A stretch of DNA of 11,112 bases from Treponema sp. (GTDB lineage: Bacteria > Spirochaetota > Spirochaetia > Treponematales > Breznakiellaceae), in the NCBI GenBank assembly GCA_031272575.1, contig JAISTO010000146.1, positions 1 through 11,112 on the forward strand. Reading direction: 5' to 3'. The notes below the pieces were generated by a model. That model saw nothing but the letters and a program-made list of their open reading frames with translations, was not told the DNA's origin and did not search any database. This document shows, in pieces, positions 1 to 5,064 of this stretch (position 1 is its first letter; every line of letters begins with the position of its first letter). The position numbers and the translations under genes were made by a program.

Positions 1-117
1 TGGGGGGTGCGGCGCATGGGCGCGGGGTGAGGGGGAGTGAGCGGAGGGCGGGGCGCGTGGGCACAGCGCGGCGCGTGGGCGCGGGGTGAGGGGGTGTGAG
101 CGGAAGGCGGGGCGCGG
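1..117. repeat. 59-bp tandem repeat (two copies, open at window edge)
   Basis: Positions 9-67 and 68-117 are copies of one G-rich unit with a period of 59 bp. Both begin GCGGCGC, and about 49 bp align with three differences (near 16/75, 36/95 and 46/105). The second copy runs directly into the palindrome at 121. The array may continue left of the window. No credible gene covers it: the stretch is extremely G-skewed and has no coding signature. Confidence 0.8.
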
Positions 118-120
118 ACG

Positions 121-235
121 GTGGAAAGTGGACGGTGGAGGACGCAGTTCGAAAGTCTTTCGTGGTACTACCAGCATGCCGGTAGTACCAAAGACTTGCG
201 AACAACGCCTCCACCGTCCACCGTCCATTTTCCAC
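121..235. repeat. Long imperfect palindrome upstream of dusB
   Basis: The two halves fold on each other around GCATGC at 174-179. GGTACTACC (164-172) pairs with 181-189, AAGTCTTT (153-160) with 190-197, GTTCG (147-151) with 199-203, and GTGGACGGTGGAGG (128-141) with 208-221. GTGGAAA (121-127) matches 229-235 further out. There is a 3-nt bulge at 161-163 and a few mismatches, plus one duplicated ACCGTCC step on the right arm. It has no open reading frame worth calling and looks like a MITE/REP-type element or a very stable hairpin. It ends 15 bp before the dusB promoter. Confidence 0.8.
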
Positions 236-249
236 TCCCCACTCCCCTG

Positions 250-278
250 TTGATCTCCATTGCTGACTATGCTACACT
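250..278 (+). promoter_or_regulatory. Predicted sigma70 promoter of dusB
   Basis: TTGATC (250-255), 17-bp spacer, TACACT (273-278). Transcription would start near 285 and give a leader of about 17 nt that is A-rich and has no Shine-Dalgarno sequence before the ATG at 302. The block CACTCCCCACTCCCC sits immediately upstream, as in other promoters of this window. Confidence 0.6.
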
Positions 279-301
279 AACCGCATCAAGAATCAATAAA
301 A

Positions 302-1399
302 ATGACAAGGAATGATTGTTTATATCACTCTGTGGCGATAGGGCCTTTGACGCTGGCGGGGAATCTTTTTCTGGCGCCGGTGGCGGGTTACACGGATCGC
401 GCGTTCCGTACGCTGTGCGTGGAACTGGGGGCGGATTTTTCTTTTACGGAATTGATATCCTGCGAGGCGCTGCGGCGGAAGCCCGCGCTTTACGGGCTGG
501 GGCCTGATGCCGCGCCCGGGGGGCCTGAGCGCTCGGCGCAGGCAGGGCTTAGCTGCCGGGGGGGGGCCGCGCCGTACGCGATACAGGTCTTCGCCGCGGA
601 GAGCGAGGCCCTGTACGAGGCGGTCTCCCTGCTGGCGCCCCTACGGCCGGATGCGCTGGATATTAACGCGGGGTGTCCTGTCCCCAAGGTGGTGAAAACG
701 GGCGCGGGCGCGGCCCTTATGCGGGACCCCGCGCTGCTCGGCAGGATGGTCGGCGCGGCGGTGCGGGCTTCGGAGCGCTTCCTGGGGGGCATACCCGTTA
801 CCGTGAAGCTGCGGTCGGGCTGGGACGCGGGGAGCATCAATTACCGGGACTGCGCCCGGGCCGCGGCCTCGGAGGGGGCCGCGATGCTCAGCCTGCACCC
901 GCGGACCCGCGCGCAGGGCTATGCGGGCGAGAGCGACTGGGCCCTGATAGCGGACCTTGCGGCCGTTCAGCGCCTGCCGGTGACCGGCTCGGGGGGGCTC
1001 TTTCGGCCCGAGGACGCGGCGCGCATGCTCCGCGAGACCGGCTGCGCGGCCGTGATGTTCGCGCGGGGCGCCGCCGAGGACCCGTTCATTTTCCCGGCAG
1101 CGCGGGCGCTTCTGCGGGGGGTCCCCTGGCAGGCCCCGTCAGCGGAGGAGCGGATAGCCGCCGCGTTCAGGCTGCTGAGGCTAAAGGCCGCGGACTGCGG
1201 CGAGCGCCGCGCCTGTCTCGAAATGCGGAAGCAGTTCTGCGCGTTGACGCGGGGGGCTCTTTCCCCGGCGGCGCTCGCGTCCGGCGTGCGCCTTAGCGGG
1301 GCCGAACTGCGGACGCGGCTTGTCCATGCAGAGACGATTGCGGACTACGAGGCGATTATGGCCCCAACACGCCGTCCGCGCGGCTCATATACCAGTTGA
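302..1399 (+). CDS. dusB: tRNA-dihydrouridine synthase (DusB/NifR3 family)
   Basis: FMN enzyme that reduces uridine to dihydrouridine in the tRNA D-loop. Seen in the 365 residues: the FMN-barrel opening motif APVAGYTD (25-32), DINAGCPVPKVVKTGAGAAL from 120 with the catalytic cysteine at 125, VKLRSGW (168-174) with the FMN-contacting lysine 169, LHPRTRAQGYAGESDW from 198 with His199, and MFARGA around 252-258. The C-terminal helical tRNA-binding domain (about 275-355) fits the family. Odd points: the usual NGD phosphate-binding step reads GSGG (229-232), and a Gly/Ala/Pro-rich insert at about 62-90, encoded partly by a G9 run (558-566), makes it longer than typical members (about 320-345). ATG 302 was chosen because it is the only ATG near the promoter. 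Its 3' end overlaps the opposing gene by 44 bp. Confidence 0.93.
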   Translation: MTRNDCLYHSVAIGPLTLAGNLFLAPVAGYTDRAFRTLCVELGADFSFTELISCEALRRKPALYGLGPDAAPGGPERSAQAGLSCRGGAAPYAIQVFAAESEALYEAVSLLAPLRPDALDINAGCPVPKVVKTGAGAALMRDPALLGRMVGAAVRASERFLGGIPVTVKLRSGWDAGSINYRDCARAAASEGAAMLSLHPRTRAQGYAGESDWALIADLAAVQRLPVTGSGGLFRPEDAARMLRETGCAAVMFARGAAEDPFIFPAARALLRGVPWQAPSAEERIAAAFRLLRLKAADCGERRACLEMRKQFCALTRGALSPAALASGVRLSGAELRTRLVHAETIADYEAIMAPTRRPRGSYTS

Positions 1400-2216
1400 T
1401 AAAGGCCGTCGTGCGGTTGCTGAATGACGCGCCGACCCTATCGGAGAGGCCCGGAAGGGCCGCGGCTTTTGCCAGAGAGACCGTGTAGATAAGGAGACTG
1501 TCCCCGGCGTCCAGGACCGCGAAAAGCGAGCGGAGCTTCCCCTTGCCGATAGCCGGAATAATGCCGTAACTGAGGGGAGAAAGGTTCTCCTGCACGAAAA
1601 TGAGCGCCCCCTCCTGCGCGTAGTAATCGTAGCGGTAGAGATTTTCGCCAAAAGTGAGATCTTTTTGCCGCGCGTAGAGGCTCGTTTTGGCGGGCAGGGG
1701 GGGGCGGAAGCGCGGATCCGGCATTTCGTTTTTGCCCGCCGGACCATCCACCACAACGGACGTCTCGTAGAAGGTGCGCATAGCCTGCCGGCTCGCCGAG
1801 TAGTATTGAATGCCGGCCAGCGAACTGAGCGAGAGCGCGGCATTGAAGAGCGCCGCCTGCTCCGCGGCCGTCCAGGCATGGGGGGCAGGCTTCTTGTACA
1901 GGGTAAGCACCTCGGCGCATACGCCCGAGGGCACCGCGGCCTGCAGGCCGCCGGCGATGGCGCGGAGCCCCCCGTGATTGGGGAGCAGCCTGAAGGCCGC
2001 GGCCTTCATCTGCACCTCGCTGGGGCGCTCGCCCGCGCGGAGGGCGGCGGCCTGCCGCTCCCCCGCGAGAAGGACCAGCGGGTCAGGCGCCGCCTGCGCG
2101 GGAAGCGCGATAGCCGCAAACAGGAAAAGCGCCGCGAGCAGCAGGGGGGCGTTGCGGGGGTCTCCCCCGCTGGGGGGGGAAGCGGCGAACGGCGCGGGGG
2201 GGGAGGGGCGTTGCAT
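1356..2216 (-). CDS. Exported protein of unknown function, repeat-derived N-terminus
   Basis: No enzyme motif recognised. The 286 residues show an uncharged hydrophobic stretch (24-38) followed by ALPAQA, a good signal peptidase I site after residue 42. A mature part of about 244 residues follows, with Tyr-rich segments (ENLYRYDYY, 191-199) and a C-terminal half that looks like a compact alpha/beta domain. It resembles small exported Treponema proteins of unknown function (I recall a family DUF6675, not verified). The only ATG, at 2216, lies at the exact centre of the palindromic element 2154-2279, and codons 1-21 are encoded by that element, so the annotated start is doubtful. Two 8-base C runs (coding strand) fall in codons 5-7 and 13-15. 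It lies 78 bp behind jag on the same strand with no promoter seen between, so co-transcription with jag is likely. It converges on and overlaps dusB. Confidence 0.7.
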   Translation of the reverse strand: MQRPSPPAPFAASPPSGGDPRNAPLLLAALFLFAAIALPAQAAPDPLVLLAGERQAAALRAGERPSEVQMKAAAFRLLPNHGGLRAIAGGLQAAVPSGVCAEVLTLYKKPAPHAWTAAEQAALFNAALSLSSLAGIQYYSASRQAMRTFYETSVVVDGPAGKNEMPDPRFRPPLPAKTSLYARQKDLTFGENLYRYDYYAQEGALIFVQENLSPLSYGIIPAIGKGKLRSLFAVLDAGDSLLIYTVSLAKAAALPGLSDRVGASFSNRTTAFINWYMSRADGVLGP

Positions 2217-2279
2217 GCAACGCCCCCCCCGAGGGGATGCCCCCCGCGCCGTTCATAGCGTGGGGGGGGGCTCCCCCCC
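2154..2279. repeat. 126-bp symmetric palindromic G/C element
   Basis: Three nested or flanking hairpins arranged symmetrically. Terminal hairpin GCGGGGG-TCT-CCCCCGC lies at 2154-2170. A central arm pairs GAACGGCGCGGGG (2187-2199) with 2242-2254, around a perfect 22-bp palindrome (2205-2226, centre TTGCATGCAA). The other terminal hairpin is G7 (2262-2268) with C7 (2273-2279). Homopolymers of 7-9 G or C occur throughout. It fills most of the gap between jag and the exported protein and enters the latter's coding region. It looks like a non-autonomous repeat (REP/MITE-like), not a simple terminator. Confidence 0.75.
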
Positions 2280-2294
2280 TCATGCTGCTGAGCG

Positions 2295-3065
2295 TCACCT
2301 GCGTCCGCCCGAGCGGGCGCCCGCATAGTAGACCCGGACCTGCCGGTAGACCCCCTCGCCTTCGCTGTGCGTTTCGACATCCTTCGCCTGCGCCAGCGTC
2401 GTGTGGATAAGGCGGCGGTCGAAGGGGTTCATCGGCTCGAGCAGGACCGACGTGCGGCTCGAGCGGACCCGATCCGCGACCGAGTGGGCGAGGCGGACGA
2501 GGGTCTCCTCGCGGCGGATGCGGTAGTTTTCGCTGTCCAGGATGACGCGGGTGCTCTCGCGGCCCAGGTGGCCCGCGTAAATGTTGACGAGCAGTTGGAG
2601 CGCGTCCAGATTTTTTCCCTTTTTGCCGATGATGAGCGACGAGTCCCGCGACTCGATGTTGAAGCCGATCTTTTTGTCTTTGCGGAAAAAGACCGAGACG
2701 GCGGCGCTGCAGCCCATGCGCTCGATCATGCCGCCCGTGAAATCCGCGAGCGCCCGCTCGAAATCGTCCTTCGGTTCGGGGTCGCCGAAAACCGCGCCCC
2801 GGAGCATGACGCTCTCGCCTTCGGAAGCGGCGTCCTGGCCCGCATCCGCGGCCTCGCGGTATGCCCCGCGCTCCCGGGGGGCTTCGTCCTCGGGCTCGGC
2901 GCCTGTGCCCGTGTGTACGCGGATTTTCACAAAGCCTTTCTTGAAAAGGCCCCCGCGCTGGGCTTCGAGTATTTCGACATCGAAACTGTCTTTTTGCAGC
3001 CCCAGTTCTGCCGCCGCCCGCTCGATAGCGTCTTTTTCGGTGCGGCCTTCGAATTCGTAAGTCAT
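2295..3065 (-). CDS. jag: Jag/KhpB (SpoIIIJ-associated) RNA-binding protein
   Basis: Cytoplasmic KH-R3H RNA-binding protein. In other bacteria the family (Jag, KhpB, EloR) acts with KhpA in post-transcriptional control of cell division and elongation. The 256 residues contain a Jag_N domain (1-50, with GGLFKKGFVKI at 38-48), an acidic low-complexity linker (51-97), a KH domain (about 100-165, GxxG loop GKKG at 147-150), and an R3H domain (about 178-246, NPFDRRLIH at 213-221 giving R217-x3-H221, then THSEGEG at 232-238). The start at 3065 is chosen because AAAGGAG lies 7 nt upstream; an upstream in-frame start at 3098 would place its codon inside the -10 region. It has its own promoter. Unusually, yidC is not its upstream neighbour: a PLP enzyme gene is. 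Confidence 0.93.
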   Translation of the reverse strand: MTYEFEGRTEKDAIERAAAELGLQKDSFDVEILEAQRGGLFKKGFVKIRVHTGTGAEPEDEAPRERGAYREAADAGQDAASEGESVMLRGAVFGDPEPKDDFERALADFTGGMIERMGCSAAVSVFFRKDKKIGFNIESRDSSLIIGKKGKNLDALQLLVNIYAGHLGRESTRVILDSENYRIRREETLVRLAHSVADRVRSSRTSVLLEPMNPFDRRLIHTTLAQAKDVETHSEGEGVYRQVRVYYAGARSGGRR

Positions 3066-3088
3066 GCAGTATCTCCTTTCGTAGGGGG

Positions 3089-3118
3089 AGTATAGCATTA
3101 AGGGGGATGTTATGACAA
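3089..3118 (-). promoter_or_regulatory. Predicted promoter of jag
   Basis: On the minus strand TTGTCA (3118-3113), 18-bp spacer, TATACT (3094-3089). Transcription should start near 3082 and give a leader of about 17 nt that carries AAAGGAG before ATG 3065. A C5 run directly precedes the -35. The whole promoter fits in the 64-bp gap after the PLP enzyme stop codon. Confidence 0.7.
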
Positions 3119-3129
3119 GGGGGCGCTCC

Positions 3130-4305
3130 CTACTCCAGGGCCTGCGTGATATCCGCTTTCAGGTCGGCAAGGTCTTCGAGGCCGACCGAGAGCCGGAAGA
3201 AGCCGCGGTGAAACTCTTCGGGGTAGAGGTACTGGCGCTCGTCGTTTTCGCCGAGGAAGACGATAAGGCTTTCGTCGTGCCCCAGGGAGACCGCGTTCGT
3301 GATGACCCGCAGGCGGCTCACGAAGCGGTTGTGCCCGTCATGGTCGGCGTCCAGGCCGAACGCGAGCACCCCGCCGAAGCCGCCTGGCATCTGCGCGGCC
3401 GCGGCTGCATGCCCCCGGCTGCTTTTGAGGCCCGGGTACGAAACGAAGCGCACCTGCGGCAGGGCTTCCAAAAAGGCCGCCAACTGTAGGGCGTTCTCGT
3501 TGTGCCGCGCCATGCGCAGGGGGAGCGTCACCACCCCCCGCATGATAAGCCAGGCGTTGAAGGGGCTGATTGTGCCGCCCGCGTTCACCATGGCCTCGGC
3601 GCAGATAGCGTCGATGAGGTCTTTTTTCCCGAGCACCGCGCCCCCCATGGCGTCGCCATGGCCGTTTAGGTACTTGGTAAGGCTTTCGACGACCAGGTCC
3701 GCGCCGAGCGCGAGCGGCCGCTGGTTAAAAGGGGACGCGAAGGTGTTGTCCACGCTGAGGAGCGCGCCCGCGTTATGCGCGATATCCGCGAGCGCCTTGA
3801 TGTCGCTTATCTTGATGGTCGGGTTGGACGGCGTCTCGATGTGCACCAGGCGGGTGTTTTCTCTGACCAGCGGTCGAATTTTTGACCAGTCGCTTGTGTC
3901 CGCCAGCGTGGTCTCGATGCCGTACTTGGCGGGCAAAAGTTCGTGGAGCAGCCGGTACGCGGCGATGTACGTCGAGTCCGACACGATGACATGATCGCCC
4001 GATTTCAGAAACGTGAAGAACACGCCGGAGAGCGCCGCGACGCCGGAGGCCAGTACGACGCAGTCCGGGGCCTCGTGCAGGAGCGCGAGTTTTTCCTGCA
4101 GGTAGCGCTGGTTCGCGCCGCCGTTCCGCGTGTACACATTCCCCTCCGCGGAACTCCAGTTTACCACCGAGGGATCGTACGGCAGTTCGTAACTGTTGGC
4201 CATGGTGATCGGGCGGCGGATAGCGCCGGTCTCGCGATCAACCTCGTTGCCCCCATGCACCGCACGGGTCGCAAAGCCGAACGTATGGTCGATATGCTTT
4301 ATCAT
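3130..4305 (-). CDS. Cys/Met-metabolism PLP-dependent enzyme (trans-sulfuration family)
   Basis: Fold-type I PLP enzyme of the family that includes cystathionine gamma-synthase, cystathionine beta/gamma-lyase, methionine gamma-lyase and O-acetylhomoserine sulfhydrylase. The 391 residues match the usual length (380-400). Seen: FATRAVHGG (11-19), the YTR phosphate-cup motif (58-60), ASGVAALS (86-93), SVDNTFASP (184-192) with the PLP-ring aspartate 186, and SLTKYLNGH (208-216) with the Schiff-base lysine 211. The substrate-side loop that usually reads Y-G-[GC]-T is here STYIAAY (111-117), so the reaction cannot be assigned. ATG 4305 was chosen because the family N-terminus starts there and a near-consensus promoter lies just upstream. 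An open frame extending to 4545 is promoter and repeat DNA. No Shine-Dalgarno is visible, so the transcript is nearly leaderless. Confidence 0.92.
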   Translation of the reverse strand: MIKHIDHTFGFATRAVHGGNEVDRETGAIRRPITMANSYELPYDPSVVNWSSAEGNVYTRNGGANQRYLQEKLALLHEAPDCVVLASGVAALSGVFFTFLKSGDHVIVSDSTYIAAYRLLHELLPAKYGIETTLADTSDWSKIRPLVRENTRLVHIETPSNPTIKISDIKALADIAHNAGALLSVDNTFASPFNQRPLALGADLVVESLTKYLNGHGDAMGGAVLGKKDLIDAICAEAMVNAGGTISPFNAWLIMRGVVTLPLRMARHNENALQLAAFLEALPQVRFVSYPGLKSSRGHAAAAAQMPGGFGGVLAFGLDADHDGHNRFVSRLRVITNAVSLGHDESLIVFLGENDERQYLYPEEFHRGFFRLSVGLEDLADLKADITQALE

Positions 4306-4320
4306 AGTAATATGATGGGT

Positions 4321-4349
4321 ATTGTAGGGATTTTGGGAAAGCGTGTCAA
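4321..4349 (-). promoter_or_regulatory. Near-consensus promoter of the PLP enzyme gene
   Basis: Minus strand TTGACA (4349-4344), exactly 17 bp, TACAAT (4326-4321): a perfect -35 and a 5/6 -10. The -10 ends 15 nt before ATG 4305, so the predicted leader is only about 8 nt and has no Shine-Dalgarno. A C5 run directly precedes the -35, and a heptamer tandem repeat begins 6 bp upstream of it. Confidence 0.8.
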
Positions 4350-4354
4350 GGGGG

Positions 4355-4397
4355 TAGGGAGTGGGGAGTGGGGAGTGGGGAGTGGGGAGTGGGGGAG
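4355..4397. repeat. Heptamer tandem repeat (TGGGGAG)n beside a promoter
   Basis: Four exact TGGGGAG units (4362-4389) are flanked by one degenerate unit, TAGGGAG (4355-4361), and one expanded unit, TGGGGGAG (4390-4397). Read on the minus strand this is CTCCCCA repeated directly upstream of the PLP enzyme -35. A short version of the same motif, CACTCCCCACTCCCC, precedes the dusB promoter near 232-247. Confidence 0.9.
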
Positions 4398-4410
4398 TGG
4401 TGTCATGGGA

Positions 4411-4487
4411 GCGCGGGCTTCCAGCCCGCATGGAGGTGGGCGCGGTGCGCGTCGGGGCAAGCGGCTCCGCCGCCGGCATCTTGCCCG
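4411..4487. repeat. Pair of dispersed-type palindromes (GCGGGCT/AGCCCGC class)
   Basis: First hairpin: GCGGGCT-TCC-AGCCCGC (4413-4429), preceded by GGGAGC. Second: GGGCAAG (4455-4461) pairs with CTTGCCC (4480-4486) around an inner GCGGC-TCC-GCCGC. Read in different frames the region gives peptides such as AGFQPAW, AGILPA and DAGKMPA, which I know as spurious translations of a hairpin repeat scattered through many unrelated GC-rich genomes. It is non-coding here and lies between two divergent promoters. Confidence 0.65.
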
Positions 4488-4517
4488 CATCCACCCCCGT
4501 CTTCCGCATCACGCTCA

Positions 4518-4536
4518 AGTCCCAAGTCCCAAAAGC
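4518..4536. repeat. 19-mer dispersed repeat, copy 1
   Basis: AGTCCCAAGTCCCAAAAGC, identical to 7050-7068. It contains an internal AGTCCCA doublet. It lies 59 bp upstream of the -35 at 4596, and the remaining intergenic bases (4537-4589) show no gene. Confidence 0.85.
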
Positions 4537-4595
4537 GCCATGCAATGCTCACTCGTTCACGCCGTCCCCGCGCAGTGTGCCGCTCCCCACCCCCC

Positions 4596-4625
4596 TTGAC
4601 TCTTTTTTTCGCATTTCGCTATACT
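4596..4625 (+). promoter_or_regulatory. Promoter of the lipoprotein leader transcript
   Basis: TTGACT (4596-4601), 18-bp T-rich spacer, TATACT (4620-4625), preceded by a C6 run. Transcription should start near 4632, the first bases of a hairpin. It is about 440 bp upstream of the lipoprotein start; no better promoter was found nearer to it. Confidence 0.7.
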
Positions 4626-4630
4626 CCAAA

Positions 4631-4690
4631 GACAGTTCAAAAACACTCTCGAGTTTTTGAACCGTCTCAACAACCCAAAAGGAGGGGTTG
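4631..4690 (+). promoter_or_regulatory. 5'-terminal double hairpin with the SD in the second loop
   Basis: GTTCAAAAAC (4635-4644) pairs perfectly with GTTTTTGAAC (4653-4662), extended by GAC (4631-4633) with GTC (4664-4666); the loop is 8 nt. Four bases later CAACCC (4671-4676) can pair with GGGTTG (4685-4690), leaving AAAAGGAG in the loop and burying the end of the Shine-Dalgarno. The first hairpin would sit at the very 5' end of the mRNA, a place typical of stabilising stem-loops. The second could modulate translation of the ORF starting at 4695. Confidence 0.6.
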
Positions 4691-4694
4691 TATC

Positions 4695-4904
4695 ATGGCT
4701 TTTGTCTTGTTGGATACAGGCGGCCGCTTTTTAAGCGGCCACCCCGCGTCTTCTCGCCCCGCACAAAGTGCGGCCGCCGCGCGTACCGCGCCCGCTCCAG
4801 CATCATGCGCAGCGTTCGCGGCTTATCCCCCTGTCTCCGCATCGCGCCCGAGTCCCAGCAACAAAACCCGTTCTGCCCCCCCCCCCGTCCCGCGGAAAAA
4901 GTAA
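4695..4904 (+). CDS. Small leader ORF ending just after a C11 tract (hypothetical)
   Basis: A 69-codon ORF with AAAAGGAGG and ATG well spaced behind a good promoter. It begins MAFVLLDTGGRF and then becomes Ala/Pro/Ser-rich, with no recognised domain, signal peptide or membrane segment. It ends PPPVPRKK, where a C11 run (4876-4886) encodes the prolines. If the run gained one base, the frame would continue to 5068, about 124 residues in all, and its TGA would overlap the lipoprotein ATG as ATGA. In the present length it stops 160 bp short. It may be a real leader peptide, a broken gene, or chance; the initiation signals are the main support. Confidence 0.4.
   Translation: MAFVLLDTGGRFLSGHPASSRPAQSAAAARTAPAPASCAAFAAYPPVSASRPSPSNKTRSAPPPVPRKK
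4720..4777 (+). repeat. Two short hairpins sharing GCGGCCGC
   Basis: GGCCGCTT (4722-4729), TTT, AAGCGGCC (4733-4740) is a perfect stem. CCGCAC (4759-4764), AAA, GTGCGG (4768-4773) is a second. GCGGCCGC occurs at 4720-4727 and again at 4770-4777. No U run follows, so they are not classical terminators. They lie within the small leader ORF and would add structure to the leader RNA. Confidence 0.6.
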
Positions 4905-5064
4905 CGTTTTTTCGACTTAACCTCAAGCGAAAACAGCGCCAATACTTCCAGTGTGGGCGCTTTCCATTCATCATTCTGACTATCGGTCATATTTCTGACC
5001 ACCATTCAGTCTCTTTAATCCCGCCTGTCAAGGGTAGGGAAAATAATAGAGAAAAGGAGTATCT
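4905..5064 (+). promoter_or_regulatory. Rest of the lipoprotein leader, with one hairpin and the SD
   Basis: AGCGCC (4935-4940) pairs with GGCGCT (4956-4961), with inner pairing of AATAC to GTGTG around a TTCCA loop; TTT follows, too short for a convincing terminator. AAAAGGAG at 5052-5059 is the lipoprotein Shine-Dalgarno. No promoter-like pair was found here, so expression probably comes from 4596. Confidence 0.5.

Noticed and set aside
121..235. Integron attC/attI site
   Set aside because: The long palindrome lacks the 5'-RYYYAAC and GTTRRRY core sites at its ends, and no integrase is present.
121..315. 64-codon ORF through the palindrome
   Set aside because: It translates the inverted repeat and the promoter, with no SD and no protein-like composition.
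673..1296. Long alternative-frame ORFs inside dusB, the exported protein, jag, ppx and murB
   Set aside because: High-GC shadow frames; the recognised domains are in the annotated frames and the shadows are Arg/Gly/Pro-rich without motifs.
3066..3098. Upstream start of jag at 3098
   Set aside because: The codon overlaps the predicted -10 region; the start at 3065 has a clear AAAGGAG and matches the Jag_N domain beginning.
4306..4545. N-terminal extension of the PLP enzyme frame to 4545
   Set aside because: It would translate the promoter, the heptamer repeat and the hairpin repeat. The family N-terminus starts at 4305.
4935..4964. Intrinsic terminator/attenuator before the lipoprotein
   Set aside because: The stem is only 6 bp plus weak inner pairs and is followed by just three T; kept as a leader hairpin only.
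4626..5064. Known riboswitch or T-box in the leader
   Set aside because: No conserved core of a class I know could be recognised by eye; a covariance-model search (Rfam) would be needed.
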